This document shows, in pieces, positions 36,681-48,772 of a DNA stretch of 64,000 nucleotides (the stretch's first letter is position 1; every line of letters begins with the position of its first letter). The translations under genes and the position numbers were made by a program. The notes under the pieces are model-generated. The model saw only the letters and a program-made list of their open reading frames with translations, searched no databases and was not told the origin of the DNA. Location of the stretch: NCBI RefSeq assembly GCF_027596085.1, contig NC_072462.1, forward strand, positions 21,489,421 to 21,553,420. The letters run 5' to 3'. The stretch is from Anoplopoma fimbria. Lineage: Eukaryota; Chordata; Actinopteri; Perciformes; Anoplopomatidae.

Positions 36681-39204
36681 GGACAAGCTGGATAGGCCAC
36701 TTGAATTGTTTCTTATCATAGCTTCTCCTGTTGTGCTCAGGAAATTAGTTAAAAGCATTAAAAGGAAGTTGGGCTGATGTCTTGCAGTGTTCAAGAGTGT
36801 TGTTTTGGCGGAAAGTTAATTAAAATCCCCTCCAACGTGGTGACTGATATTAGACTCTTGATGGTGAAACAGTGGGTATTCTTTCAACAGGTGGCACAAA
36901 GAGAAACATTAATCCAAAATGACTGCCCTTTAAAACAACAAGGAGGGATTACTAGCTCGTTCAGCTCTTTGTGGTGTCAGATACTTGGAGTTAAGAACCT
37001 TCCTCTCATGGCATTGTTGTTACGATGTTCAATATGGGATTAGTGCGAGACAAAAAAAGCAAACAAATGTTTCCTGAAGTATTTCTGTGTTCGTGGCCGC
37101 AGCTCCTTGTCAACGTGTCAAAGTGAAAAAGAAGTTAGGAAACGTTTCTTAAGAGAATATGAGTAGATCTGCTCCCAAGGCCCTGAGGTGGAAGTTGATT
37201 TGATCTCTTTCTGTACCGCAGCATAATTACAATCTTACCTAATTACCGTTGCCAGATGGGTGCTGCAGGAGCTTTGCACACCTGGGCTTGCATAAAATCC
37301 ATATGAAATGTAATTTATGCACGTGGCACTTGAGTCAGATCAAATGTGTTTGCAAATTTGACAAATTTACTGTTATCGGCTGTTCCAGAAAAGTTTGAAG
37401 AAAGCAGGGATGTTCTCCAGCTTGGGAGCAGAGGCTGCGAATAACAAGCTTGTGAGCACTAACATTTTATTACACTTAACACTTTTAAACACAGTAGTTT
37501 GACGGAAAAAAGATTTGAGATTTTACTGGCATGATTTGGAGCACATTATAAAACTTTGATGGCTAGACATATAATTTGATGTCATTAACTTGTTAAGGTT
37601 ATTTTAGTCTTGGTAATGTGCTTATTGAAAGCCGTGTCTGTGGTTCCTAAAAAGTCTGGCATTAGAGAATTATCTACACCCTGTTTTTATTACTGTCTGA
37701 AAGGCCCCGTGTGGTTTTCAGGAGACGGACCGTTTTGTTTAAATCTTATCTTTCATTCCTAGATGTCAGCTTGTCATATGTAGCCTGCCATTGATGGGAC
37801 AGGTGGGGCTATGCAGTAGGTGTTAATGGCGCAAAAGAGCTTGTTGCTGTTTTTGGATGAAAACCATATGGATCTAAAATAGAGGTGTTTTAGGAATGAA
37901 CAAAATAATAGTATTATCCCTAAAATTCACTTGATAAACCTGTCAGTAACAGGACTCTCAGCCCCCCAAAAAACAGAATAGTTCCTCATTTATTTTCTTT
38001 TAAATGAAGCACATATTCTTTTTTTTTCCATTTACATTGTAGAAACAGTACTCATTTGAAGTTTTTTAACTGGTCAGGGAAAGATCAAGGCAAATAAATT
38101 ATATTTGAGTTATGGTCCAGTTTACGCGACTATCCACGTAAATACAGTGGGATGGTCGGCCTTCTAAAAGGCACAGAGAAAATCAACATAATGACCAATG
38201 TTACTGATTTGTACCAAAGCAAAAGCACACACAGAATAAAAGCCTAAGGCTGAAAAATGCAGTTGGGTAAAGGCAAGATGTTTGGGGATCAGGGTTCTTT
38301 CAGCAACTAAAACAGTTAAAGGAAATCAACTATGGCTGCAGTTAGAAGATGAAACAGGAATCCTGGTCCCTAGTGTTGATGATACACGCTTCACATCTCC
38401 TTCTTAATGGTTTGTTTAGACTCAATACAAAACTAATTTAGAGGCAGTATGGTTGAGGTTGGAATGGAGGCAGAGAGACTGTGTTATGTATAGTATCGAT
38501 TGTTTTTTTTTGCATTTCTGCCCAACATTCTCAATGCCAAACTACTGAATCCTACTTTGGATACCTGTTTAAAAACGATGCATTTTAATAAAATAGTCAA
38601 ATAATTTCCCTTACATTTCTGAAAAATAGAGAAATGCAGAAGCAGGGAACATTTTTCCATGTTTGTCCTTGGGTGTTAAGGCAGCAGTGGCCCAGTGAAG
38701 GTGTTTGTGGGAAGGGAAAAAAAGGGATTTCTAAAGCTAGGCAGAGATGTGCTGACCAGCTGACTAAACGCCAACCAAAACAATCAAAACTCCTGAGTCC
38801 TCGTCTCAGGAGTTTTGAAGGCGTTGTAAAAAGACCCAACCGTTGCTGAGGGAAGACGTACACAACACCAGCACAGCACCGCTTGTCTTTATTACGATAC
38901 CGAGCGGCGGGCCACACTAGGCAAGCTAAAAGTGTTATTCCAGCTACGTAAATACAGGACACAGATCTAACAGCAGTGAATGTATTAACAGGCACAAATT
39001 GAATTATGTTGTTGAAATTCCAACACGGCGCGTTCTGCCAGTTGGTTCTGAGGTCTGACCGATTGAAATCTCAGTTTTCGTTTGCCCACAGACAGGTTAA
39101 GGATTTCTGTACCGCAACATGCACAGAGGTCTTCCCTTTACAGGGGCAGGAAGTTCTGGTGGAAATTCACTGCATGTTCTCAAACAAGCAACCCAGAGGG
39201 AGAG

Positions 39205-39490
39205 GTGGAAAATCACTCTGTGTCTATGTACTCATGTAGCATTGTATTTAAATACTTTACTTGAGTATTTCCATTTTGGGAGACTTTCTACTTTTTCTCC
39301 ATTATCTGAGATGTCGCGTAACAAGAATGGGGCGGTGGTGAGGTCACAGTGACTTTGACCTTTGCATAGCAGTATCAGTTTTCTGTAAAAGTCTGCTCAA
39401 GTAAGAGTAAAAAGTATGCTGCATTAAATCTACTTTGACAAGTACAATTTACTCAAAAAGGTTACTTGAATACATGTAACGTAGTGAATG
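39205..39490. repeat. Dispersed DNA-element repeat ('tactttacttgagtatttcc' family)
   Basis: 'gaggtggaaaatcactc' at one edge, 'actttacttgagtatttcc' and 'caagtacaatttactca' inside, and 'tgtaactctttact' at the other. This is a common fish repeat with ends built on ACTTGAGTA-type motifs. Confidence 0.6.
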
Positions 39491-41104
39491 TAACTCTTTA
39501 CTATGGAAAACAATCCTGGATGAGATTGAAGCAGCTTTACAGATTGACATATTTCTTCAAGCGTAGTCTCCATGTCCAATGAAAATAATGTTTTTGGGGA
39601 CAGTCCCTCAATCTTTATTTTTAGGGTAAAACAAAATAACCCACTATGAATTGGAGTAAGGCCTCTCCTTTCACTTCATACAGAATTATTTGATCGATTG
39701 TTTTAATAAAAATTGTTTAGAGCTGTATGGAAAGGAATTTTGCAGATTTTTTCTGATTGCATGAAGGGTAATTATTACAGCACCAGTGTTTGCTCCTGCT
39801 TATTTTTCTTGTATCAGTCAGAGGGTTGTCACAAATTCCCCGTGTCTTATCTGTGTCGTGATGTTAATAATGATGGCATATGCAACACAACCTCGGACAC
39901 ACCTTGACGGGCCCAAAGATGAAAGCCGAAAACTGCTTTTAGCTATTTGAGGCTTGTGTATATTATTGCAGAGGGTGTCAAGAGTTGGTCTGGGGGTCAG
40001 GATGTGACTGCAGGGGAAGATAAAAGTAAAGAGATGAAAGCTGGTCTTGGGTCTGGTGCTACCTCTCAGGGTGATTTGGCCAAAACCCTGAGCATTAAAT
40101 TCCCACAGAAAGTCACATTTCCAAATTGGGCACCCATGAGAGCTGCGAGACACAAATGCAGGGTTTCCAACTGAGAAGAAAGAGAGAGTCCAACACATTC
40201 AGATCTCGTCAATACAGCTGCAGAGATTCTGGTAGTCATGGAGATGGTAACTAACATGTAATCACAATGTGGTACAAAAATAGCAGCATCTGTGTTCTGC
40301 TTGTTGGAGACAGAAGGAGTGAAAGATTTTCTCTGAGCATCTTTTTTTTTCAATGGAGGGATGTAATAATGAACTAAATGTATGGGAGAATTTGGAAAAT
40401 CTGATCCCAATCCAGCTCTCACTTGCATCAGACTACACATAAGCCACAATGATAATACTGTGCAGGGGAATGTGGCTCCAAGATACTCCAAGAAGTTTGA
40501 GATTTAGAGATGTTTTACTTGACAAGCTCAGTATGCACTTCTGTTCTGGGAATAAATATTAAGCTATTTTTTTGTCTAGAAAAAGAGAGGGACTAATCTT
40601 ACAACATATGTTGATACTGCAAGGGCCTGAAAACCTACTTTCATGGTCAGCTTCCAATATTTATATTACATTTATTTAAAATGTAAGATAATGAAAAGTA
40701 ACATTAATAATTAATATAGACAAATATAGTGTTAGGACCTGCTAAACATTGAAATATAGTCACTCAAATTGTGTTTAAAAGGTAGGAAGGTTATAAATGT
40801 AACTAAAAACTATCTTTTGACCTGCAAAAGACCAAGTCAGGGCTCACTGGGTCATTTGAGGGTTCAGTTCAGGAAATTCCACCCCTTCAGCTTCCCCAGA
40901 ACATCTTGTTTAGGGCTGAATTTTTTCCAAAAAAGACTGAAATGATGCATAGACATAAACAACAGAGAGACACAACTGAATCTAAACAGAAGAAATAAAA
41001 ATGAAAATTACTGTATCGCATTTTTGGGGGGAATGTTAAGTACAAATTTGCTCCAAGGCCTTGTGTTTCAGGGGCAATTTGTTGTTTCTGTATTAAATAA
41101 TCAC

Positions 41105-41220
41105 ATATTTGGAGAGAAAAGCAGACAGCTGAGATCGGCTCCAGCACCCCTGCGACCCTTAACTGGATAAGCAGGTTACGGAAAATGGATGGAATGGATG
41201 GATATTTGGAGAGAAAAGCA
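41105..41220 (+). mobile_element. Short retroposon tail with 19-bp target-site duplication
   Basis: ATATTTGGAGAGAAAAGCA occurs at 41105-41123 and again at 41202-41220. Between them are 78 bases: 'gagatcggctccagcaccc', 'ctgcgacccttaactgg', 'ataagcaggttacgg' and a GGATGGA tail. This is the 3' end of a common fish LINE/SINE family with (GGAT)n tails. It is a clean, recent, 5'-truncated insertion. Confidence 0.85.
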
Positions 41221-42586
41221 CCATAAATATAAACAAAAGATTCTTGTCGCCATAGCTACCACCTACTAATTTTCCAGCTGAAAGCTCAGAAAGGACTGGC
41301 AGTGCCTGGAATTGTCCTTTCATTGACAGAACATTTGTGAATTTGTAGCATACACTGATTCTCAGCAGCTTTGTGTGTTCCACATCGGCATGCTGTAGGC
41401 CTGAGTGCAGAAGCACTCTTTATGCTATTTTCTGTCCTGAAGAGGTTTTCTCTATATTTTCTTCAAGGACAATAGCAAGATATGTAGGAGGTGTAGGAGG
41501 GAAATGTGGATTTCTGTTGCTTGTCGCCGTTCGATTGCAATAATTAGAGGTTGCAAAAGGCGACAAAAGAAATAATAGAAAAAGATGAATGGAGCCTGTA
41601 AACAAACCGAGCTCCCTGGTCAGGTACAAGCAGCCCAGCTATCAAAGAGACTAAATTTGCTTTCCCTTTGAAAGAAAAAATATAACATTTCAACAACATG
41701 GCTTTGATTGCGTTTTGCACAATCCATCTTCCATTGGCTAAACCTGCTGTATTCTTCACAGGGCTGAAGATGGGCTCCATTGTATTTAATATTTATGTTA
41801 ATGTTAAAAGTTGCAATGTGTAAGATAATGCCAGAATTTTTGTTTGAAACATTCAAAGATAAAGTGTTTCTTTCACTTTGGATTTAACTTGGGGGTTATA
41901 AGATAGCAGTGTTATTTTTACTCTCAGAGTTTTTCATATTATTGCAATGCTAATAGTTAGTAACTGGCTTATTTTTTCTTTTTCTTTTATAACTGATGAC
42001 TTTAAGTTTAGATTGCATGGACAGTTGTAGTAGTAGAAGTGAAATGCTGCTACTTTTGTTTGGAGCATGTGGCAAAGTCTTACACATTGCACATTTAAAC
42101 ATCAGCATTATATGGTCAAGAAAAAAACAACAAGATGGGAAAGTTGAATGAGGGGCAATGCAGCTACGTCTCTTCATTATTTTAGTTGTTGTTTGCTGGC
42201 TGCGGTCTGCTATGTGTGTAACCGTCGATGATTTGGGTCAGTACTGACCAGAGCTACACACAGTGCTGACACACAGTAAATAAACTATATGGGGGCAAAT
42301 GTTTCTCAGCAAATCTGCACGGAAACCTGTCAGTGTTTTTGTTTTGTCAACATGACAGAGCAGCTGTGTGTCTGCTTTGGATTTATTTGATTTTGTTTTT
42401 TCCAGGCAGAATTACTGAAATGAAATATTCTTCACCTTTTTAATGAACATCTTTATGTAAATATATAGGGCTGAAATGCTGCTCTTCCATTAACTTCATG
42501 GTTTTCAGATTTGACGATGACTCCTAATCACTAGCAGAGGTGTCACTGACTTGAGAACTCCAATAACCTTTGAAGTGGATTACCAC

Positions 42587-42592
42587 TTTAAT
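42587..42592 (-). terminator. spag8: spag8 polyadenylation signal (ATTAAA)
   Basis: Minus-strand ATTAAA about 50 bases after the stop codon, giving a short 3'UTR. Confidence 0.4.
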
Positions 42593-42639
42593 TACGACTG
42601 GTAATGAAGTGATGTGATGTGATACTCTGACATACTGTC

Positions 42640-45600
42640 TCAGTTATCAGGTGGGAGCTCGATTTCATCCAGCCGCTCACTGATCGGTGTGCTGAACAGG
42701 GCCGACTTCCTGAAAGGTGCTTTCAGGTTCTGCACGGCAGTCACACCCTGTGAGACAAATCAACACAAGAACAGTTTTAAAAGGTGATCGATCGTTCCCC
42801 AAATCTTACCGCACATGCTGTGTGTCAACACTGAGGAATCTGACACAAAATAATAAAGGAGGACACAGAGCAGAGAAGGAATTTAATCAGTCTAAAATCA
42901 TATTCCTCATAACCTTGTTAGATATGTGCAAATCTTCTGTTGCATTGTCTTCCGACATAAGTGACTGTATGTTATTTTTTCAACAAGAAAACTTGCTTAG
43001 ACACTAAGCAAAAACCTACAGTGTTCAGCATCACAGAGGACATGATTTTGATATAGATCATATATTCCCTTTAGCCCATAAATAAATCACTGAAAATGAA
43101 CTCAAAATATTTGATGTATAATAAATACAACAGCAAACAAATTGCAATACATGACACCCAATCTGACACACCTGTATCTGCTGGCGATTTTCACTCCAAA
43201 ACGTGACAGCCTGGTCATGTTTATAATCATGAACCTGGATATGAGACAACAAGAGCACACTGTCAAATGAATGCCATTGAGAGTTTACAGAGAACTAAAA
43301 GCGAGGTCTTCAAACTGCTGCTTCCAGACAGAAGAAAAATGAGCTCTTCACATTTGAGAATCTGGTACAATATCATGATTGGCACTTTTAATTGATAAAT
43401 GGCTTCAAACAATTAATTGACTATCAACAGTTTAATTTATTAGTGTTCTACCACCCAGATACATTTGTTAATGTAACACTTATTCTTAAGAAATATTTCC
43501 TCAAATGTTTTGGGAATGTCCAGGGGTCAAAGACTTTTGGAGAAATCATAAGTTTTAGCTGATCTTGTGAAAATGATGTAGAATCATGGTTTGTATCTGT
43601 GTCTCCTTAGTGAGACTTAGTCATATAAATATAAGGATTATACCTTTATATTTTTTTTTACAGCTGCAATGACAGCAGTCTTAACACAACATTCAATCCT
43701 TTACCGTGTGGTATACCCTTTTGTTCCTTTATGCTTTCAGGTCCCTTTTGTTAATAAAACATTTTGATGTCAAAAGATGAGAGGAAGAGCTGAAACTTGA
43801 GATTAAAAACAAAGAAATGGTACTTTTTTTATCAGTCAGAGGCTGAGCTGTCACACGGACACAAACAAAAAAAGTACAGCTACATGTGTAAAAAGTACAG
43901 CTATATCTGCAAATCCGTCAGTACACTGGCTGTTTGGGGCAAACAAGCTGCAAAAACACAGCAACAGTCAAATGTATGCAAATACAACAAGGCAGAAAAT
44001 CCCTTTGCCTTCGGTCTAATTACACCTTTTGTCTCAAGAAGATCACTGCGTCAGCCAGCAATCTTTGGGTTTAACTCAGGTTCATGTGGCTGGCTTACTT
44101 TTCAACTGGTTAGATCACCATGGTAGCCTATTCTGAGCAGCTAACCTGCTAGGATACGTTTAGAATATAAAGACACTAATGGTTCTGAAGATAATGACTG
44201 CGTATGACTTGTAATGAGGAACTCTTTCACATGAATGTGCTTAAGGAAAAAATGTCTGCCTATCAGAAAGATCTATGGATTAATCAACTAATCATTTTAG
44301 AACGTTAACACAGTCAGCAACCTGTTTCCCCAGTTATCCTGGAAACTGAGTCTGGAATCCAATAGCCATATTATATTATGATTAACGGTGTTCGTTTACA
44401 ATGATGGCTATTGGAAGGAGGAAAAAACATAATTATCAGTCCTAATCAGATACTCTCTTTGCTCAATTGGCTTGTAATTTGAAACAGGCGCAGCTAGTTA
44501 TATGTAAAGTAGATGGAAACACATGCTTGTGCAAACCTAACAAACAAATAAATCATCGAACTGTCAAACTGGTGCAACACATTGGGCGTAATTTTAACAC
44601 CAGGACCAATATTGATGTTGTGGTTTAGGCTCTTATAGCGATAAACAACATGTTTTAGATTCAGCAGAGGAGATTTGAACTCATCACTGTTTGTGACCTT
44701 GCATACACACAATTATGAGTACACATGCATACTTACATGTGTTGTTTTGGGGGTAAGAGGCACAAATCCCTCGAGACAGAAATCTTTCTGGGTTGTGGAG
44801 CAGAAGTCTGTTTTTGTTATCGGTGGGTTCAGTTCAGCGTGAACATTCTCTCTGTGAAAACAAGACGATATCAGCCTCAGTATTTGGCAGTGTTGGAAGA
44901 AGTACTCAGAAGTAAAAGGTTAATTTATTCAATCAGCTAAATAAAAACAACTTTTACAAGTTTTCTGTGTCTCATTTTACTTGCAGTACAAATAGCTAAT
45001 TACATTATTTTTATATGGAGTGACTTTCCAGCACGGGATTAAATTAGCCTGAATACACCAAGTCAGATTAAAGGCAGGTTTTCCCAATTGTCCCATTCTG
45101 CCACCATCGCCTGAATGCAGCATAAGACACAAGGGAAGGGAACAAGGAAACTATTCCACATCATCCACAGAAATGGTAAGAGTGTAAGATGTCTAGCCCT
45201 AAAAGGTGTAAGAAGACCACCAGAAGAGTGAGGCAGATACAAATCAAGCACAGTCTGTTCATGCCCACACAGTCTTGAGAAGAGGTCTAATCAGAGCAAA
45301 CAACTGTGTTGGTGAAATAGTGATATGTTGGGCCCTTAAGAGTGGAGACGTAAGAAACCCATTATCCTTGCACATGTCAATTAATGTCACTCAGTGGATC
45401 AATGGTCATCATATAGATTGGAGTAGAACTTTTTCATGTTGTGTCAAAAGAGACTGATGTGATATTTACAGCAATCCATAAAAAACAAAAGCCTTTCACT
45501 CTCCAAACCTCTGACCTGGATAACTGTTGATTAATGCATTCAAAAGGGCATTATATTTAGCATAACGACCGATCAGCCGAGAAAATTGCTCTGATGGGAA

Positions 45601-47754
45601 CCCCGTATGAATCAAGCAGTGTTGGTGTGTACTTATAAAGTCCAGGACATTTAGTACATGGCTCAAGAGTGAGTGATGAGACACCGTCTACTGCTGGACA
45701 AACCGTTTTCATCAAAGACATGATGCTTTGTGTTCTTTATGAGCAGTTAACATGTGCGGCGTGTTCATAACCTCATCTGTTGGGATAGACTCTATAAACG
45801 CCGTTAGGAAGATTTGCCTCCATGTTAAATACCGTCATAAAATCTGATTTAAGGTATTACAGCTGTGATGGAACAGTAAAACAAGCCCAGACGTGTAAAT
45901 ATTACATCACTTTCCTCCGACGCATTCCCCTCCAGACATGGTCAAGCAGTGTTCTCTGTTTCCATATACAACACCACTTGCAGCAGTCATTCATTTAGCA
46001 TCAAAAGACATGTTTCATACTTGATTTACCTTATCATCTCGGCGATTTGTTTTTCCAAAAGCTCGCCTCTGATGCCTGAACCATGGGAATATAAAAGGAA
46101 GAGATTAACTGAGCATGCATAGCAAATCCTCTGAAAAAAACTAAGTGAAGGCTGTAATCTGGTACTATATAAAACACCTCAGCCTGACTAAAAATTGTTC
46201 TACTCTTCTGCAATACATGTCTAGTCTATACACGGGTTATACAGTAGTGGTAGTTTCATCTTGTGGAGGGTGAAAGACAGAGACACATACCTCGCAGCCT
46301 CACCCCTGGACTTTTTGGAGGGCTGTAAGCCGCTTTCAGCGTAGTGACAGTCTCCATTTTAGACTCCTGGTCCATCGTGAGAATCCCTCTGTGTCCTTGT
46401 TTCTGAATTTGAGACCTCGTCTTCTGAGAGTCAAGAGCAGCAACGGCCCGCTGTATAAATGGACATATGGGGTTTAGATTAAAAAATAAAAACATGTAAC
46501 AATCTAGATCAATGCAATAGATACTACCATTGTAAAGGACGGTGTTTGCAAACAATACTGTCTTGCTTTGATTCTAAAGAAAGACATTAAGTTCGTTTTA
46601 CATGTTATGTTTTTTTCTTCATAAGAGGAAATCTTATCTGCAATAGTGAAAGGTGACTTGATTTTTTTACCTGCCAATGTCAACATTTACCCTGTGCTGG
46701 AAATACACCTCTTGAAAAGCCTAACACAGGTGTAACTAATTAGAACTACCATGTCTGTGTGGTGGCAGTACAACGGATAACGCAGCATAGCATTGATATG
46801 ACTGTTAAGATAAAATAATAAAGGAATAAAAACTTAAGATGTTCATTTAGAAGTTATACTAAACATTAGAAGTTATACTAAACATTAGAAGTTATACTAA
46901 ACATTAGAAGTTATACTAAACATTCTGAAGTTAACTAAACACTTAGAAGTTATACTAAACATTAGATAGTTATACTAAACATTAGAAGTTATACTAAACA
47001 CTAGAAGTTATACTAAACACTTAGAAGTTATACTAAACACTAAAGTTATACAAACATTAGAAGTTATACTAAACACTAAGAACATTAGTTATACTAAACA
47101 TTAGAAGTTATACTAAACACTAGAAGTTATACTAAACATTTATACTAAACACTAGAAGTTATACTAAACACTAGAAGTTATACTAAACAAACACTAGAAG
47201 TTATACTAAACACTAGAAGTTATACTAAACATTAGAAGTTATACTAAACATTAGAAGTTATACTAAACATTAGAAGTTATATAAACATAAACTAAACATT
47301 AGAAGTTATACTAAACACTAGAAGTTATACTAAACAAACACTAGAAGTTATACTAAACATTAGAAGTTATACTAAACATTAGAAGTTATACTAAACATTA
47401 GAAGTTATACTAAACACTAGAAGTTATACTAAACATTAGAAGTTATACTAAACATTAGAAGTTATACTAAACATTAGAAGTTATACTAAACATTAGAAGT
47501 TATACTAAACATTAGAAGTTATACTAAACACTAAACATAGAAGTTATACTAAACATTAGAAGTTATACTAAACACTAGAAGTTATACTAAACATTAGAAG
47601 TTATACTAAACACTAGAAGTTATACTAAACATTAGAAGTTATACTAAACAAACACTAGAAGTTATACTAAACTAAACATTAGAAGTTATACTAAACATTA
47701 GAAGTTATACTAAACATTCTCTAAACTCACCTCCTCTGCCCAGTTATGCAACAT
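42640..47754 (-). CDS. spag8: Sperm-associated antigen 8 (SPAG8)
   Basis: Six coding exons join in frame into 171 residues: 47754-47731 (MLHNWAEE), 46450-46291, 46075-46030, 44851-44737, 43234-43172 and 42747-42640 (TGA). HNW-EERA near the start, a GHRG motif, HDY..(D/E)Q..TFW, and a C-terminal APFRKS..FSTPIS block match SPAG8, which is longer at the N-terminus in mammals. SPAG8 is a microtubule-associated protein of sperm and cilia, now placed among microtubule inner proteins; in mammals it also interacts with the CREM co-activator ACT. SPAG8 neighbours NPR2 in human, and a receptor guanylyl cyclase gene follows here. The start is uncertain: an earlier ATG at 47798 has better context but is out of frame with exon 2 when the best donor is used. 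A further upstream exon is possible. Confidence 0.85.
46837..47726. repeat. Minisatellite of a 19-bp unit in spag8 intron 1
   Basis: Roughly 45 copies of ATTAGAAGTTATACTAAAC, with ATTAG/ACTAG variation and scattered truncated units. It fills most of intron 1 and ends only a few bases from the exon 1 donor at 47729-47730. Confidence 0.95.
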
Positions 47755-47899
47755 ACACCTTCCAGCTTTATCCCCACAGCGGTCGGCTGTTCGGCCATTG
47801 TAGCACCGAGATAATAACTACTAAACCTGACTAAAATGAGTTATTAACGCTAAATGACTACGTGTGCCACTTTGGCAACAGGATTCTGTTTAAGGAAGC

Positions 47900-47913
47900 G
47901 TCGCCATGACAAC
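47900..47913. promoter_or_regulatory. X-box-like RFX site upstream of spag8
   Basis: GTCGCCATGACAAC is close to the palindromic RFX X-box GTTGCCATGGCAAC (12 of 14). It lies about 100-150 bp upstream of the spag8 start, the usual place for X-boxes in cilia genes. Confidence 0.6.
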
Positions 47914-47943
47914 GGGAGCAAACTGCTCGGTTAAACGGTCTCG

Positions 47944-48119
47944 TCCAATCAACTTAGACCCGCCCACTCTGACGGACTTAGACCCGCCCACTCTGACGTC
48001 CAATCAGGACTTAGACCCGCCCACTCTGACGGGACTTAGACCCGCCCACTCTGACGTCCAATCAGGGACTTAGACCCGCCCACTCTGACGGAGGGCATTC
48101 CATCACAGCCGTATAAATA
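47944..48119. promoter_or_regulatory. Tandem-repeat promoter with CCAAT boxes upstream of spag8
   Basis: Five copies of ACTTAGACCCGCCCACTCTG (starts 47952, 47976, 48009, 48034, 48068), each followed by ACG. The alternate spacers carry TGACGTCCAATCA, joining a CRE-like half to a CCAAT box; CCAAT occurs at 47945, 48000 and 48058. TATAAATA lies at 48112-48119 on the plus strand, pointing away from spag8. Confidence 0.65.
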
Positions 48120-48147
48120 CAGCTGCAGGCCTCAGGACGAGCTTCCC

Positions 48148-48320
48148 CCCCACTCTCTTGCAAGGAAACTATAAATAATTATCAGAATCAGAAATGAAAT
48201 ATTGATCCCTTGTGGTAAATTGGGTTACGTTACAGTTGCTCCCATTCTAGAATAGAAATATAATTTAGGTAAACTATAAAAAAACAATGTAAAATGAGCA
48301 TGTGAAAATGACCAAATTAC
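48148..48320. repeat. Left copy of a ~172-bp direct duplication flanking a SINE
   Basis: Starts CCCCACTCTCTTGCAAGG and ends 'gaaaatgaccaaattac'. Repeated at 48601-48772 with about one single-base indel and one substitution by eye. Confidence 0.95.
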
Positions 48321-48600
48321 ATTACATTACAGTCATTTAGCAGACGCTTTTCTCCAAAGCGACTTACAGTCAGTAGTATATTACATATCATTCACCCATT
48401 CACACACTGATGACAGGCTACCATCAAGGTGCCACCATCAGACTCTAACTAACATTCATCATCCAGTCCACACCGATGGCCTTCAGGAGCAACTTGGGGT
48501 TAAGTGTCTTGCCCAAGGACACATCGACTGCCGAAGCCGGGTATCGAACCACCGACCCTCTGATTGGAGAACTACCTTGCTCTCCACTACGCCACAGCCG
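48321..48600 (-). mobile_element. tRNA-derived SINE
   Basis: Read on the minus strand, the head carries an A box TGGCGTAGTGG (48594-48584) and a B box GGTTCGATACC (48550-48540), the internal promoter of RNA polymerase III. The body contains 'ccttgggcaagacacttaac' and 'ggtgaatgatatgtaat'. The tail is 'gtcgctttggagaaaagcg', 'tctgctaaatgactg' and TGTAATGTAAT, shared with the LINE-type fragments at 12.1-12.35 and 17.3-17.5 kb. It looks full-length and young. Confidence 0.9.
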
Positions 48601-48772
48601 CCCCACTCTCTTGCAAGGAAACTATAAATAATTATCAGAATCAGAAATGAAATATTGATCCCTTGTGGTAAATTGGTTACGTTACAGTTGCTCCCATTCT
48701 AGAATAGAAATATAATTTAGGTAAACTATAAAAAAACAACGTAAAATGAGCATGTGAAAATGACCAAATTAC
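48601..48772. repeat. Right copy of the ~172-bp direct duplication
   Basis: Begins at the exact base where the SINE head ends and runs to 'gaccaaattac', after which unique sequence resumes. Confidence 0.95.

Larger units (their letters stand above)
36681..42586. other. Spacer between pmchl and spag8
   Basis: No exon supported. Contains a 14-bp-stem hairpin at 38784-38818, a dispersed repeat at 39.2-39.5 kb, a short retroposon with a 19-bp target duplication at 41.1 kb, and otherwise unique AT-rich sequence. The minus-strand open frame at 38597-38995 (132 codons) lacks recognisable features. Confidence 0.55.

Noticed and set aside
38597..38995. 132-codon minus-strand open frame
   Set aside because: No recognisable domain, no splice context and a hairpin inside it; likely chance.
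48540..48594. Possible tRNA gene (A and B boxes)
   Set aside because: The boxes belong to a SINE head; there is no complete cloverleaf acceptor pairing, and the body and tail are SINE.
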